Numbered from the stretch's first letter, positions 8,548-17,455 are shown. The stretch: 64,000 nucleotides of DNA from an uncultured Lachnospiraceae bacterium (GCA_934343915.1 CAKRIL010000016.1:8223-72222), one strand, 5' to 3'. Program-made: numbers and translations. The notes: generated by a model from the letters alone, not told the origin.

Positions 8548-8870
8548 GTTGAGTAATATTGATGTATTAAAACCTATTGTTTGAAATTCAATGTGAATAA
8601 TAAGGTTATATCGTGTACATCACGACTTGGGGAGAAGGTTAGATATTCTTAGAACGCTTTTGGCAACATAGCCAAATCCGACAAGGATGTCGGATTAGAT
8701 GCAAGCAGACAAGGAAGTCTGCTTTGCATCGTTGGCGGCAATGGAATAAGATGATATAAGGGTTCTTAGAATATCTTAGCTTCGTACAACGGAGCTGATG
8801 TGCATGATATAACCTTAAGATTCATATATAGCATAACCTTGTAGGTTTTAATACATCAATATTACTCAAC
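8548..8870 (+). repeat. Structured intergenic repeat element, copy A
   Basis: The 549-base gap 8356-8904 is mostly this 323-base element. Its outer arms (8548-8575 and 8843-8870) are a perfect 28-base inverted repeat. A second arm pair (8602-8621 with 8797-8816) and a conserved inner stem follow. Two hairpins lie inside: 8675-8696 (loop AGGA) and 8699-8729 (loop AAGGAA). The conserved core reads CGACTTGGGGAGAAG on the left and CTTCGTACAACGGAGC on the right. No open reading frame of note and no clear target-site duplication are seen. It lies between the gntR promoter/operator and its coding region. Confidence 0.85.
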
Positions 8871-8904
8871 GTCAAGTTATTACATTACAAGGAGGGAATC
8901 TCAC

Positions 8905-9288
8905 ATGATAATCGAACTCAACACATCCTCGGACATTCCGATTTACGTCCAGCTCCGCAATCAGATTGTGCTCGGCATAGGCAGGGGCGAGTTAAAGGAG
9001 GGCGAGAGCCTTCCGACGGTAAGGCAGATGGCGGAGGACACAGGCATCAATATGATGACGGTCAATAAGGCATACGGCGTTCTCAAGGCGGAGGGCTTTA
9101 TTGAGATTGACAGGAGGCACGGCGCTAAGGTATGCCCGAAGGCAGACTACGGAGCCGATTACAAGGAGAAGGTCGAAGCGGAGCTTGAGCTGCTCATCAC
9201 AGAGACTACGCTTAAAGGCATGAAGAAGGAAGAATTTCTGAAAAAATGCGAGGAAATCTACAACAGACAGCAGTTGGTTTTAGAATAG
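8905..9288 (+). CDS. GntR-family transcriptional regulator, YtrA subfamily
   Basis: This 127-residue protein is an N-terminal winged helix (residues 9-75) ending in EIDRRHGAKV, followed only by a short helical dimerisation tail. That small architecture defines the YtrA subfamily. YtrA-type regulators usually repress their own operon together with a membrane protein or ABC transporter. A GGAGG site lies before ATG 8905. The next gene starts 16 bases after the stop and encodes a membrane protein of the kind usually paired with these regulators. The inverted repeat at 8510-8534 is the likely operator. The inducer is unknown; cell-envelope stress is typical for relatives. Confidence 0.9.
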   Translation: MIIELNTSSDIPIYVQLRNQIVLGIGRGELKEGESLPTVRQMAEDTGINMMTVNKAYGVLKAEGFIEIDRRHGAKVCPKADYGADYKEKVEAELELLITETTLKGMKKEEFLKKCEEIYNRQQLVLE

Positions 9289-9303
9289 AAGGGGGAGAAA
9301 ATT

Positions 9304-10677
9304 ATGGCTATTATGGTGATTGTGATTATGACGATGCTCTTTATGCTGGTGACGCTCGCCTACACCATGGGCAGCGCGGTGGTTCTTGAAAACGGAGCAT
9401 ACTATATGGGAATAACAATTCCCAAGGAGCACAGAAGCGATGAGGCGGTAAAAAATATCCGTGCACAGTACAAGCGCAGTTGGAGAAAAATCACGCTTAT
9501 CGGACTTGTGACCGGTTTGGCAATCATAATTTTTTATGATTATGTGTCAATACAGATGGTTTACATTATGACATGGTTCTTCGTGCTCATGTATGTGTAT
9601 CAGAGCAGCCTCAAAAAATACGGCTGGATGCTGTATAAATGGAAGGTGGAGCAGGACTGGTATAACGGCAGCGAAAACGGTGGCAGCGTCCGCAGAATTG
9701 ACACAGCACTCACAAGAAGCAGGAAAGAGATGCCGATAAGCCCATGCTGGGGAATATTGCCAATGGCGATAACTGCCTTCTGTGTGTTTAAGTATTGCAC
9801 GGAAGGCTTCTCTGTCGCATCGAGCAGCTTTGCAGCCTGCTCCGTGGAGTTTTTCGTGCTCTATTTTGTGGTTGCGAGGTCGCGCACCAAGGTCTATTGC
9901 GACGACAGCGAGGCAAATATCGAGATTAACAGGAGTGTAAAGTACGAGTGGAGCAGGTGTATGATGCTTCACAGCTTTATGGCGGCGGTCATTGCGCTTG
10001 CTTTGACGTGCATATCGGGAGTACAGCCGCGTGACGGGAGCGTGGCAGTTCTTTGGGGCTTTGCACTGTTGATGCTCTGCTCGCTCGGAAGCCTTGCGGC
10101 GCTCTTTTTCACATATAGCAATGTCAGGAGGGTGAAAAATCAGGCAGATGCGGTGCAGTACTACGATGACGACGACATATATTATCTGACGGGGAAGAAA
10201 AATCCCAATGCGCCGAGGATTCAGGAAAAGAGAATCGGAGTAGGCTTCTCGATGAATGCGGGAAGCAGAGTGGAGTGGGTTGTTATCGGAATTAGCATGC
10301 TGTTTGTTGTGGGACTTGCGATTTTTTTGGCAAAATATGATCTGGCGGACATAGCACTTGAGGTTGGCGCGGACGGCTCGGGAAGAGTGGCAGCGAGTAT
10401 TGAAGCTGCGGGGGAGAAGTCAAGCTTCTATCTTGATGAGATAACCGATGTCGAGTATCTTGACAAGCTCCCGTCCATGTCAAAGAACGTGGGCTATGAC
10501 GGAACCGTCTACAACATCGGAACCTTCAACGTGCAGGGCTATGGTCAGTGCGATACCTATATATGCCTTAAGACAAAGGCAGCGGTTGTGGTAAAAACCG
10601 ATAGTAAGATATATGTGTTCAATGATGAGACAGTTGAGGGTACATTGGATATGTATAATATGCTGTCGCAAAAATAA
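9304..10677 (+). CDS. DUF5808/DUF1648-type multi-helix membrane protein
   Basis: The 457-residue protein has about seven membrane helices: residues 3-25, 60-80, 82-97, 145-165, 168-185, 212-235 and 245-265. A cytoplasmic stretch with a DDDDIYYLTGKKNPNAPR motif, typical of DUF5808, is followed by one more helix (about 325-345) and a C-terminal globular region resembling a bacterial PH-like fold. It starts 16 bases after the GntR gene and is surely co-transcribed. GntR-YtrA plus such a membrane protein is a common Firmicute pair. The molecular function is not known. Confidence 0.75.
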   Translation: MAIMVIVIMTMLFMLVTLAYTMGSAVVLENGAYYMGITIPKEHRSDEAVKNIRAQYKRSWRKITLIGLVTGLAIIIFYDYVSIQMVYIMTWFFVLMYVYQSSLKKYGWMLYKWKVEQDWYNGSENGGSVRRIDTALTRSRKEMPISPCWGILPMAITAFCVFKYCTEGFSVASSSFAACSVEFFVLYFVVARSRTKVYCDDSEANIEINRSVKYEWSRCMMLHSFMAAVIALALTCISGVQPRDGSVAVLWGFALLMLCSLGSLAALFFTYSNVRRVKNQADAVQYYDDDDIYYLTGKKNPNAPRIQEKRIGVGFSMNAGSRVEWVVIGISMLFVVGLAIFLAKYDLADIALEVGADGSGRVAASIEAAGEKSSFYLDEITDVEYLDKLPSMSKNVGYDGTVYNIGTFNVQGYGQCDTYICLKTKAAVVVKTDSKIYVFNDETVEGTLDMYNMLSQK

Positions 10678-10678
10678 G

Positions 10679-10707
10679 TTGTCGAAGATGATAATATGTG
10701 CTAAGAT
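10679..10707 (+). promoter_or_regulatory. Promoter of the HD-domain gene
   Basis: TTGTCG (10679-10684), 17 bases, TAAGAT (10702-10707). Just after it, ACCTCTG (10708-10714) can pair with CAGAGGT (10737-10743), a possible leader hairpin. Confidence 0.5.
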
Positions 10708-10774
10708 ACCTCTGAAAAGTATATGTATTTAATTTACAGAGGTTGGTGGCGTTCACCGGAAATGAGGAATTCTA

Positions 10775-11566
10775 ATGACAGCTTCGAATATTAAGATAGA
10801 CAGGCAGAGAGTTATCGATACATTTGCCGCTTATGTGAAAAATTACAATAGTGAGGATACCAAGGTCAGATTAAAGATTGAGCACACCTACCGCGTGGCG
10901 GGGCTGTGTCAGGCAATCGGACAGTCAATAGGGCTTACAGGCTCCGACCTTGATATAGCATGGCTCACAGGGGTGCTTCATGATGTGGGAAGATTCGAGC
11001 AGTTAAGACGTTACAACACCTTCTATGATGATAAGTCCGTTAATCATGCACACCTTGGCTGTGAGATTTTATTTGGTGAGGGCAGAATCAGGGATTATAT
11101 AGATGATGACAGCGAGGATGAGCTTTTAAGGAATGCGATATATCATCACAGCGATTACAGGATACCTGAGGATTATGATGAGAGAACTACGATGTACTGC
11201 AATATTTTAAGGGATGCGGACAAGGTGGATATTCTCAAGGTGAACTGTGATTTTCCGCTTGAGGAAATATACAACGCCACGACGGAGGAGATAAGGACGG
11301 GGGATATTTCGGATGAGGTGCTTGCGGCATTCAGGGAGAGGCATACGATACTCAGAGCCCTTAAAAAGACAGCGGTTGACAATGTACCGGGGCATATCTC
11401 GCTTGCGTTCGAGCTTGTATATCCTGAGAGTGTGAGACAGGCGGTAAGACAGGGATATCTTGATAAGATGCTTGCATTTGAGTCTGATAATCCTGATACA
11501 AGGAAGAAAATGCAGGAAATTAACAGGATAATGAAGGAATATATTACCGAAAGAGGGATAGAATAG
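10775..11566 (+). CDS. HD-domain phosphohydrolase
   Basis: The 263-residue cytoplasmic protein shows the HD metal ligands in order: IEHTYRV (His about 38), VLHDVGRFEQ (His-Asp about 73), YHHSDYR (His about 125) and RDADKVD (Asp about 149). HD proteins hydrolyse phosphate esters, often nucleotides. The substrate cannot be told from sequence. A GAGG site precedes ATG 10775. It is followed after 29 bases by the PFOR gene, which has its own GGAGG site, so the two may share the promoter at 10679. Confidence 0.82.
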   Translation: MTASNIKIDRQRVIDTFAAYVKNYNSEDTKVRLKIEHTYRVAGLCQAIGQSIGLTGSDLDIAWLTGVLHDVGRFEQLRRYNTFYDDKSVNHAHLGCEILFGEGRIRDYIDDDSEDELLRNAIYHHSDYRIPEDYDERTTMYCNILRDADKVDILKVNCDFPLEEIYNATTEEIRTGDISDEVLAAFRERHTILRALKKTAVDNVPGHISLAFELVYPESVRQAVRQGYLDKMLAFESDNPDTRKKMQEINRIMKEYITERGIE

Positions 11567-11595
11567 AGGTCATCAAGATATTTTGGAGGACTTCT

Positions 11596-14500
11596 ATGGA
11601 TAGAATTGAAAAGACGATGGATGGCAACGCTGCGGCAGCATATACAGCCTACGCCTTCACTCAGGTGGCACCGATATATCCTATAACACCGTCATCACCA
11701 ATGGCAGAGAGCGTTGACGAATGGGCAGCAGACGGTAAGGAGAATCTTTTTGGGGATGAGGTGCGCGTGGTTGAACTGCAGTCTGAGGCAGGTGCGGCAG
11801 CGGCGCTTCATGGTACGTTAAGTGCAGGAGTCCTTGCGACAACTTTTACAGCTTCGCAGGGGCTTCTTTTAATGCTTCCGAACATATATAAGCTGGCAGG
11901 AGAGCTGCTTCCGGGCGTGATTCATGTGGCGGCAAGAACGGTTGCAACGCATGCATTGTCGATATTCGGTGACCATAGTGATATATATGCGTGCAGACAG
12001 TCGGGAGTGGCTATGCTTGCAAGCGGGAGCGTGCAGGAGGTCATGGATTTATCGGCGGTTGCGCACCTGTCAGCGATAAAGGGAAGAGTGCCGTTTATTC
12101 ATTTTTTCGATGGGTTCAGGACCTCACATGAGGTTAAGAAAATCAAGCTGTGGGATTATGAGGAGCTCAGGGAAATGCTTGATGATGAGGCATTGGAGGC
12201 ATTCAGGGAGAGAAGTCTGAATCCCGACAGAGCATTTATGGCGGGCTCGGCACAGAATCCTGATATATTTTTTCAGGTGAGAGAAGCGGCTAACGGATAT
12301 TATACACAGCTTATTGAGGTTGTGTGTGGATATCTTGACGAAGTAAATAAGAGACTGGGGACAAATTACGGACTTTTTGATTATTACGGGAGTGAAAGGG
12401 CGACGCATGTGATTGTCGCCATGGGCTCCGTCACCAAGACGATAGAGGAGGTGGCGGATTTTATTAATGCACATGTGGGAGTGACAAGGGCGGAGGCGGA
12501 AGTCGGAGTGATAGAGGTACATCTGTACCGTCCTTTCAGTGCAGAGCATTTCATTTCATGCATTCCCGATACCGTGGAGCAGATTACGGTGCTTGACAGA
12601 ACCAAGGAGCCGGGAAGTGTGGGAGAGCCTCTCATGCTTGATGTCATCGCGGCACTTAAGGGCAGCAGATTTGAGAATGTTCCCGTGTTCGGGGGAAGAT
12701 ACGGATTGAGCTCCAAGGACACGACACCTGAACAGATTATGGCTGTATATGCAAACCATGACAGGAGAAGCTTCACGATAGGAATAGAGGATGATGTGAC
12801 GGGGCTTTCACTAAGTGAACAGCTCGGTGTGAGAAGCTTTACGGGGCATGATGTGCTTCCGGACCTCCACAGGGATACGATAGAATGCGTATTCTGGGGA
12901 CTTGGCGGCGATGGCACGATAGGAGCCAACAAAAATTCAATAAAAATAATAGGAAACAACACAGACCTTCATGTGCAAGGCTATTTTTCCTACGATTCAA
13001 AGAAATCGGGAGGTGTAACAGTATCGCATCTCCGTTTCGGAAAAAATGATATCCGTTCCGAATATCTTGTACAGAGACCTGATTTTGTTGCATGCCACAG
13101 CGAAAGCTATATTTTAAAGTATGATATGCTGTCAAATATATGCCATGGCGGTGTATTTTTGCTCAACTGCGAATGGGATGAGGAGGAGCTTGACAGTAAG
13201 CTTCCTGATGCGATAAAGCATGCCATTGCGATGAAAAAGCTTGATTTTTATATTATCAATGCGGTGCGGACAGGCAAGGAAATCGGAATAAACGGCAAGA
13301 TAAATACCATTTTGCAGTCGGCATTTTTTAAGATTGTATGTGACCTGTATTCTGAAAAGTATGGTCTTATGAGCTACGAAGCTGCAGTGAAGTACATGAA
13401 GGCGGCAGCGCGCGCATCATATGAGGTTAAGGGACAAAAGATAGTAGATATGAATTACCGGGCGATTGAGCTTGGCGGAGAGCGTCTGGTGCATGTCAGG
13501 GTGCCGGATGAGTGGAGGGAGTGTTCTGACACGCTTGATAAGAGACCTTTGACGGTGTTCAAGGACAGGGAATGCGTGATTGGCTATGTGGAGAATATAC
13601 AAGCCGTTGTGAATGCGCAGAAGGGTGATTCCCTTCCTGTATCCGCCTTTCTTCCATACGTTGACGGGCGGCAGCCGTCGGGAACATCAGCGCATGAGAA
13701 AAGGGATTTTGCCGTGGAGCTTCCGAAGTGGCTTCCTGAGAACTGTATACAGTGCAGCCGCTGTTCATATGTATGTCCGCATGCTGTCATAAGACCTGCG
13801 GTGATGAATGAGAATGAGAAAAATAATGCGCCTGACATGCTTAAATCCATTTCGATGAACGGAATGCCGGAAAACAGCTTCTCGATAGTGGTATCGGCAA
13901 GGGACTGCACCGGCTGTGGTTCGTGTGCCGGCGTATGCCCGGGAATGAAGGGGAACAAGGCACTTGAGATGAAGCCGTTAGAGGAGTACGACAAGGAAGC
14001 TGCCCAGGAGGCATATGAATATGCGCAGAGCCTTACGGATAAGCCTGAGCTTGGCAAAAGGTTCAGAGTGGGGACGGTAAAAGGAAGCCAGTTCAAGAAG
14101 CCTCTTTTGGAGTTCTCAGGGGCGTGTGCGGGATGCGGTGAAACGCCTTATGCGAAGCTTGTGACACAGTTATTCGGAGAGCGCATGTATATTGCCAATG
14201 CGACGGGCTGTTCATCAATATGGGCTAATTCCACGCCGTCCACAGCGTACACGGCATATGCAGACGGGCGAGGGCCGGCATGGAGCAATTCTCTTTTTGA
14301 GGATGCGGCAGAATTCGGTTACGGAATGTATCTGGCTGAGCAGGTAAAGTCGAAGGCGGACAAAAAGAAATCCGTATGGATATTCGGAGGTGACGGCTGG
14401 GCGTATGACATCGGTTACGGTGGACTTGACCATATACTTGCAAGTGGTGAAAATATAAATGTTCTCGTCTTTGATACTGAGGTGTATTCCAATACGGGAG

Positions 14501-14922
14501 GTCAGGCATCGAAGGCAACGCCAAAGGGGGCATATGCCCGATTCGCAGCTAATGGAAAGCGGACACCTAAGAAGAAGCTTGCACAGATGGCGATGACCTA
14601 TGAGAATGTATATGTCGCACAGATTGCAATGGGAGCCGACTATGAGCAGACCGTGAAGGCACTTACCGAGGCTGAAAGCTACGACGGCCCATCGCTCATC
14701 ATCGCCTACTGTACCTGTATCGCACATGGAATAAAAGCAGGAATGGGAAGCTCACAGGCGGAGGAGATGAAGGCTGTGGCAGCAGGGTACTGGGAGCTGT
14801 TCCGCTATAATCCCGCACTCGCCATTGAGGGCAAAAATCCTCTCATAATCGACAGTAAGCCGCCGACGATACCGAGGGAGGAGTTCTTCGCCGGGGAGAC
14901 ACGGTACAGAGGAGGGCAATAA
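11596..14922 (+). CDS. nifJ: Pyruvate:ferredoxin (flavodoxin) oxidoreductase, single-chain
   Basis: The 1108-residue protein catalyses pyruvate + CoA + oxidised ferredoxin to acetyl-CoA + CO2 + reduced ferredoxin, central to anaerobic fermentation. Domain order is that of one-chain PFOR: an N-terminal pyrimidine-binding region (MDGNAAAAYTAYAFT, YPITPSSPMAE), a middle domain, and a two-[4Fe-4S] ferredoxin domain (CIQCSRCSYVCPH from about 717 and CTGCGSCAGVCPG from about 771). The TPP/cluster domain then follows, with CAGCGETPY and GDGWAYDIGYGG (Asp about 933) and SNTGGQ. It is somewhat shorter than the usual 1170-1190 residues, but no catalytic motif is missing. A GGAGG site lies seven bases before the ATG. 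Confidence 0.96.
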   Translation: MDRIEKTMDGNAAAAYTAYAFTQVAPIYPITPSSPMAESVDEWAADGKENLFGDEVRVVELQSEAGAAAALHGTLSAGVLATTFTASQGLLLMLPNIYKLAGELLPGVIHVAARTVATHALSIFGDHSDIYACRQSGVAMLASGSVQEVMDLSAVAHLSAIKGRVPFIHFFDGFRTSHEVKKIKLWDYEELREMLDDEALEAFRERSLNPDRAFMAGSAQNPDIFFQVREAANGYYTQLIEVVCGYLDEVNKRLGTNYGLFDYYGSERATHVIVAMGSVTKTIEEVADFINAHVGVTRAEAEVGVIEVHLYRPFSAEHFISCIPDTVEQITVLDRTKEPGSVGEPLMLDVIAALKGSRFENVPVFGGRYGLSSKDTTPEQIMAVYANHDRRSFTIGIEDDVTGLSLSEQLGVRSFTGHDVLPDLHRDTIECVFWGLGGDGTIGANKNSIKIIGNNTDLHVQGYFSYDSKKSGGVTVSHLRFGKNDIRSEYLVQRPDFVACHSESYILKYDMLSNICHGGVFLLNCEWDEEELDSKLPDAIKHAIAMKKLDFYIINAVRTGKEIGINGKINTILQSAFFKIVCDLYSEKYGLMSYEAAVKYMKAAARASYEVKGQKIVDMNYRAIELGGERLVHVRVPDEWRECSDTLDKRPLTVFKDRECVIGYVENIQAVVNAQKGDSLPVSAFLPYVDGRQPSGTSAHEKRDFAVELPKWLPENCIQCSRCSYVCPHAVIRPAVMNENEKNNAPDMLKSISMNGMPENSFSIVVSARDCTGCGSCAGVCPGMKGNKALEMKPLEEYDKEAAQEAYEYAQSLTDKPELGKRFRVGTVKGSQFKKPLLEFSGACAGCGETPYAKLVTQLFGERMYIANATGCSSIWANSTPSTAYTAYADGRGPAWSNSLFEDAAEFGYGMYLAEQVKSKADKKKSVWIFGGDGWAYDIGYGGLDHILASGENINVLVFDTEVYSNTGGQASKATPKGAYARFAANGKRTPKKKLAQMAMTYENVYVAQIAMGADYEQTVKALTEAESYDGPSLIIAYCTCIAHGIKAGMGSSQAEEMKAVAAGYWELFRYNPALAIEGKNPLIIDSKPPTIPREEFFAGETRYRGGQ

Positions 14923-14984
14923 TTTATAAAATATGATTAATGGATTCAGGTGTCAAAACATGCTGGTTTAATTTTACATGTATA

Positions 14985-15205
14985 TCATGTTATAGTTGTG
15001 CATATCAGCTCCGTTGTACGAAGCAAGTTGTTCTAATGACTCTGAAAAACTTTCTTCTGCTTCCGCCACCGCTGCAAAATCAGCCCTCCATGGCTGTTTG
15101 CAGCTCAGCCGGCATCCGTGCCGTCTGTGGCTGTGTGGTAAGCAGAGTTCTAAGAATAACTAAGCTTCTTCCAAAAGTCGCGATATGCATAATATAATAC
15201 AATTA
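14985..15205 (-). repeat. Structured intergenic repeat element, copy B (inverted)
   Basis: This copy reads on the minus strand. The left core GCGACTTTTGGAAGAAGC starts at 15183 and the right core GCTTCGTACAACGGAGCTG ends near 15006. The two internal hairpins lie at 15106-15127 (loop CGGA) and 15071-15104 (loop TGGA). The outer arms pair less well here than in the other copies (TGCATATC with GATATGCA and weaker pairing beyond). The open frame 14940-15197 through this copy is not a gene. Copies B and C together fill most of the 804-base gap 14923-15726 and point in opposite directions. Nothing else is seen in the gap apart from AT-rich DNA. Confidence 0.8.
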
Positions 15206-15365
15206 TGCACAATTCAGGTAAATCCGCATATTTTGCCACCATAACCATTTATGTTTAATAAATATATTTGATGATGATAATAATTATATATGATGAATTT
15301 TAAAATGTCCATTGATAAAATATCTGAAATTATATATGGTTTTATATCTGCCTGTGATATGTAAA

Positions 15366-15600
15366 TGTGTGCGGGTGAAGGGATTCATACATGGCACGAC
15401 TTTTGGGAGAAGCGTGGTTGTTCTTGGAAATCTGCTCACGGTACAGCCAAAGTCAGCATGGATGCTGGCTTAGGTGCCGGCGTACAAGGAGGTACGCTCG
15501 GCATCGGTGGCGGGAGGGGACATAACATATATCAGAGTTCCTAGAACACCCAGCTTCGTACAAGGGAGCTGCCATGTATGAATCCACAATCCGCACACTT
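15366..15600 (+). repeat. Structured intergenic repeat element, copy C
   Basis: The arms GTGTGCGG (15367-15374) and CCGCACAC (15591-15598) pair. A perfect 16-base pair of arms lies inside them at 15381-15396 and 15570-15585. The core CGACTTTTGGGAGAAG and CTTCGTACAAGGGAGCT is conserved. Hairpin one is 15451-15470 (loop TGGA) and hairpin two 15475-15504 (loop AAGGAG). The stems differ in sequence from the other copies but remain paired. It is the most GC-rich copy. Confidence 0.85.
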
Positions 15601-15649
15601 AACTTAACATAGTAAAATTTTTCCCCACATAATTCGAAGAATAAAAAGC

Positions 15650-15679
15650 TTGTGTACATACACTGCATAGTGATAAGAT
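15650..15679 (+). promoter_or_regulatory. Possible promoter of sdaAB-sdaAA
   Basis: TTGTGT (15650-15655), 18 bases, TAAGAT (15674-15679). It overlaps the ATG at 15652, which supports the later start at 15727. Confidence 0.4.
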
Positions 15680-15726
15680 ATGAAATGTATTTAATTGCAG
15701 AATTTCGGAGAATAGCGAGGAAGAAT

Positions 15727-16407
15727 ATGAATCTTATAGATATTATCGGCCCTGTGATGGTAGGCCCGTCAAGCTCACACACTGCGGGTGCGGTGCGAAT
15801 CGGTCTCATATCGAGAAGACTGCTGGGCGAGGCTGTTGCGGACGCCAGGATATATATGCATGGCTCATTTGCCGCGACGGGAAAGGGACATGGAACAGAC
15901 CGGGCTCTTGTGGCGGGACTTCTTGGAATGCAGGTGGATGATGAGAGAATACCGGTAAGCTTTGAGCTTGCAAATGACAGAAATATGACCTTTTCCTTCC
16001 ATAATATAGAGCTGATGGATGCACACCCTAATTCGGTTAAGCTTGAGCTTACGGGAGTGACCGGTAAGCAGCTTGAAATTGTAGCGGCATCTGTCGGGGG
16101 CGGTCAGATACAGATATGCGAGATAGATGGCCTTACCGCTAATTTTGCGGGAAATTACCCGACGCTTGTGGTGCATAATCAGGACAGACCGGGACATGTC
16201 ATGAGTGTAACCACTCTGCTTGCACACAGGTCAATCAATATTGCAACCATGCAGCTGTTCAGAGATGCAAGAGGCGGATATGCCGTTATGGTTGTAGAGT
16301 GTGATCAGGAGATTCCGAATGAAGCCATCGAATGGCTGCGCCGTCAGGAGGGCATTATAAAGGTGACTTATCTGAGCAGAGAGGGTATGGAGGAGAGCGA
16401 TGTATAA
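15727..16407 (+). CDS. sdaAB: L-serine dehydratase, iron-sulfur-dependent, beta subunit
   Basis: The 226-residue chain is the beta subunit of the two-chain L-serine dehydratase, which deaminates L-serine to pyruvate and ammonia using a [4Fe-4S] cluster. It has the family start NLIDIIGPVMVGPSSSHTAGAVRIG and a C-terminal ACT-type domain (about 145-215, beginning LVVHNQDRPGHV). I chose ATG 15727, which has GAGGAAG upstream and gives the normal family length. The frame is open to ATG 15652, but the extra residues do not match the family and overlap a promoter. The stop overlaps the alpha-subunit start by eight bases, typical of translational coupling for a complex. Confidence 0.93.
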   Translation: MNLIDIIGPVMVGPSSSHTAGAVRIGLISRRLLGEAVADARIYMHGSFAATGKGHGTDRALVAGLLGMQVDDERIPVSFELANDRNMTFSFHNIELMDAHPNSVKLELTGVTGKQLEIVAASVGGGQIQICEIDGLTANFAGNYPTLVVHNQDRPGHVMSVTTLLAHRSINIATMQLFRDARGGYAVMVVECDQEIPNEAIEWLRRQEGIIKVTYLSREGMEESDV

Positions 16408-17290
16408 ATCATTGGCAGAGATAGTAGAGACAGGGAAGATGTCGGGAAAAAGCTTTTGGCAGGTTGTCCTTGAGGATGATATCAAGGAGAGAGGAATCAC
16501 GTTCGAGGAAGGCTTTGGTCAGATGAAGAATATGTACCTTGCGATGAAGCATGCAGATGAGGGCTATGATGACAAGCTTCATTCGGCGAGCGGTATGGTG
16601 GGTACTGACGGAGGCAGACTGGAGCATGCGCGCCTTGCAGGAGAAAGCATATGCGGTGACTTTATAATGAAGGTGCTTGAGAAGGCGGTTAAGATGGGAG
16701 AGTCCAATGCGTGCATGAAGCGTATCGTGGCTGCTCCGACTGCCGGTTCATGCGGTGTAATTCCGGCTGTTCTCATATCAATGGAGGAAGAGTTCGGATA
16801 TTCCGAGGATGAGATTACCAAGGGACTTATTGTGGCTGCCGGAATAGGTGGTGTTATAGCACAGAGAGCGTTTCTTGCGGGTGCAGCGGGAGGCTGTCAG
16901 GCAGAAATCGGTTCGGCATCGGCTATGGCGGCAGGTGCGGCGGCAGCTCTAAGGGGTGCAGACGGTGAACAGATAATACAGGCATCAGCCATTGCTCTGA
17001 AGAATCTTCTCGGTCTTGCATGTGACCCTGTGGGCGGACTTGTTGAGGTTCCATGTGTCAAGAGAAACACCATCGGTGCAGTAGGTGCTCTTACGGCAGC
17101 GGATATGGCACTTGCGGGAGTGTACAGCAAGATTGTTCCCGACGAGGTTATTGATGCGATGAGAAGCATCGGTGTGGCAATGCCGTCATGCATCAAGGAG
17201 ACAGGAAGCGGAGGACTTGCGATAACTCCTTGTGCCAAGACCATGATGGAAGAGCTTGCAAAGAAAGAGGTTGATACGGAGAACTGCTGA
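16400..17290 (+). CDS. sdaAA: L-serine dehydratase, iron-sulfur-dependent, alpha subunit
   Basis: The 296-residue alpha subunit carries the cluster and active site. Conserved Cys residues occur in TAGSCGVIPA, GLACDPVGGLVEVPC and MPSCIKETGSGG...PCAKTM. The glycine-rich AAGIGGVIAQRA stretch is typical of the family. It starts within the end of sdaAB and is followed by a terminator. Together with PFOR upstream, the pair would feed serine-derived pyruvate directly into acetyl-CoA formation. Confidence 0.94.
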   Translation: MYKSLAEIVETGKMSGKSFWQVVLEDDIKERGITFEEGFGQMKNMYLAMKHADEGYDDKLHSASGMVGTDGGRLEHARLAGESICGDFIMKVLEKAVKMGESNACMKRIVAAPTAGSCGVIPAVLISMEEEFGYSEDEITKGLIVAAGIGGVIAQRAFLAGAAGGCQAEIGSASAMAAGAAAALRGADGEQIIQASAIALKNLLGLACDPVGGLVEVPCVKRNTIGAVGALTAADMALAGVYSKIVPDEVIDAMRSIGVAMPSCIKETGSGGLAITPCAKTMMEELAKKEVDTENC

Positions 17291-17309
17291 TTTTTCGGCA
17301 GTTCTTTTT
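17281..17309 (+). terminator. Terminator after sdaAA
   Basis: GAACTGC (17281-17287) pairs with GCAGTTC (17298-17304), followed by TTTTT. The stem begins inside the last codons of sdaAA. Confidence 0.85.
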
Positions 17310-17321
17310 GTTAATTAATAA

Positions 17322-17390
17322 TGTAACATCCGTAACAAAAAGGTAACAATATTTAATTTTAATGTAACAATCTTTAAAACAAATGTAACA
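17322..17390 (+). promoter_or_regulatory. Five GTAACA direct repeats upstream of the MBOAT gene
   Basis: GTAACA starts at 17323, 17332, 17343, 17364 and 17385. From the second copy on, the steps are 11, 21 and 21 bases, one or two helical turns, so these sit on the same face of the DNA. Direct repeats with about an 11-base period are the binding pattern of OmpR-family response regulators. WalR boxes (TGTWAH-N5-TGTWAH) and Bacillus PhoP boxes (TTAACA-like) are similar in sequence. Confidence 0.6.
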
Positions 17391-17455
17391 TATTCTTTTT
17401 CGAAAAGTGCTACCATATTCTTATACAAAGCAGCAAAGGGGCACAGTACGGAATC

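Noticed and set aside
8548..8870. Element A as a classical insertion-sequence MITE
   Set aside because: The arms are perfect inverted repeats, but they are not shared with the other copies and no target-site duplication is seen at the ends. A plain MITE does not explain it, though trans-mobilisation is not excluded.
14940..15197. An 85-codon open frame (contains QNQPSMAVCSS and VLRITKLLPKVAI)
   Set aside because: It runs through repeat element copy B, and a related frame runs through copy E on its opposite strand. Similarity comes from the shared DNA element, there is no ribosome site, and the composition is not protein-like.
15652..15726. An N-terminal extension of sdaAB starting at ATG 15652
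   Set aside because: The extra 25 residues do not match the family, overlap a likely promoter, and have no ribosome site, while ATG 15727 has one and gives the normal length.
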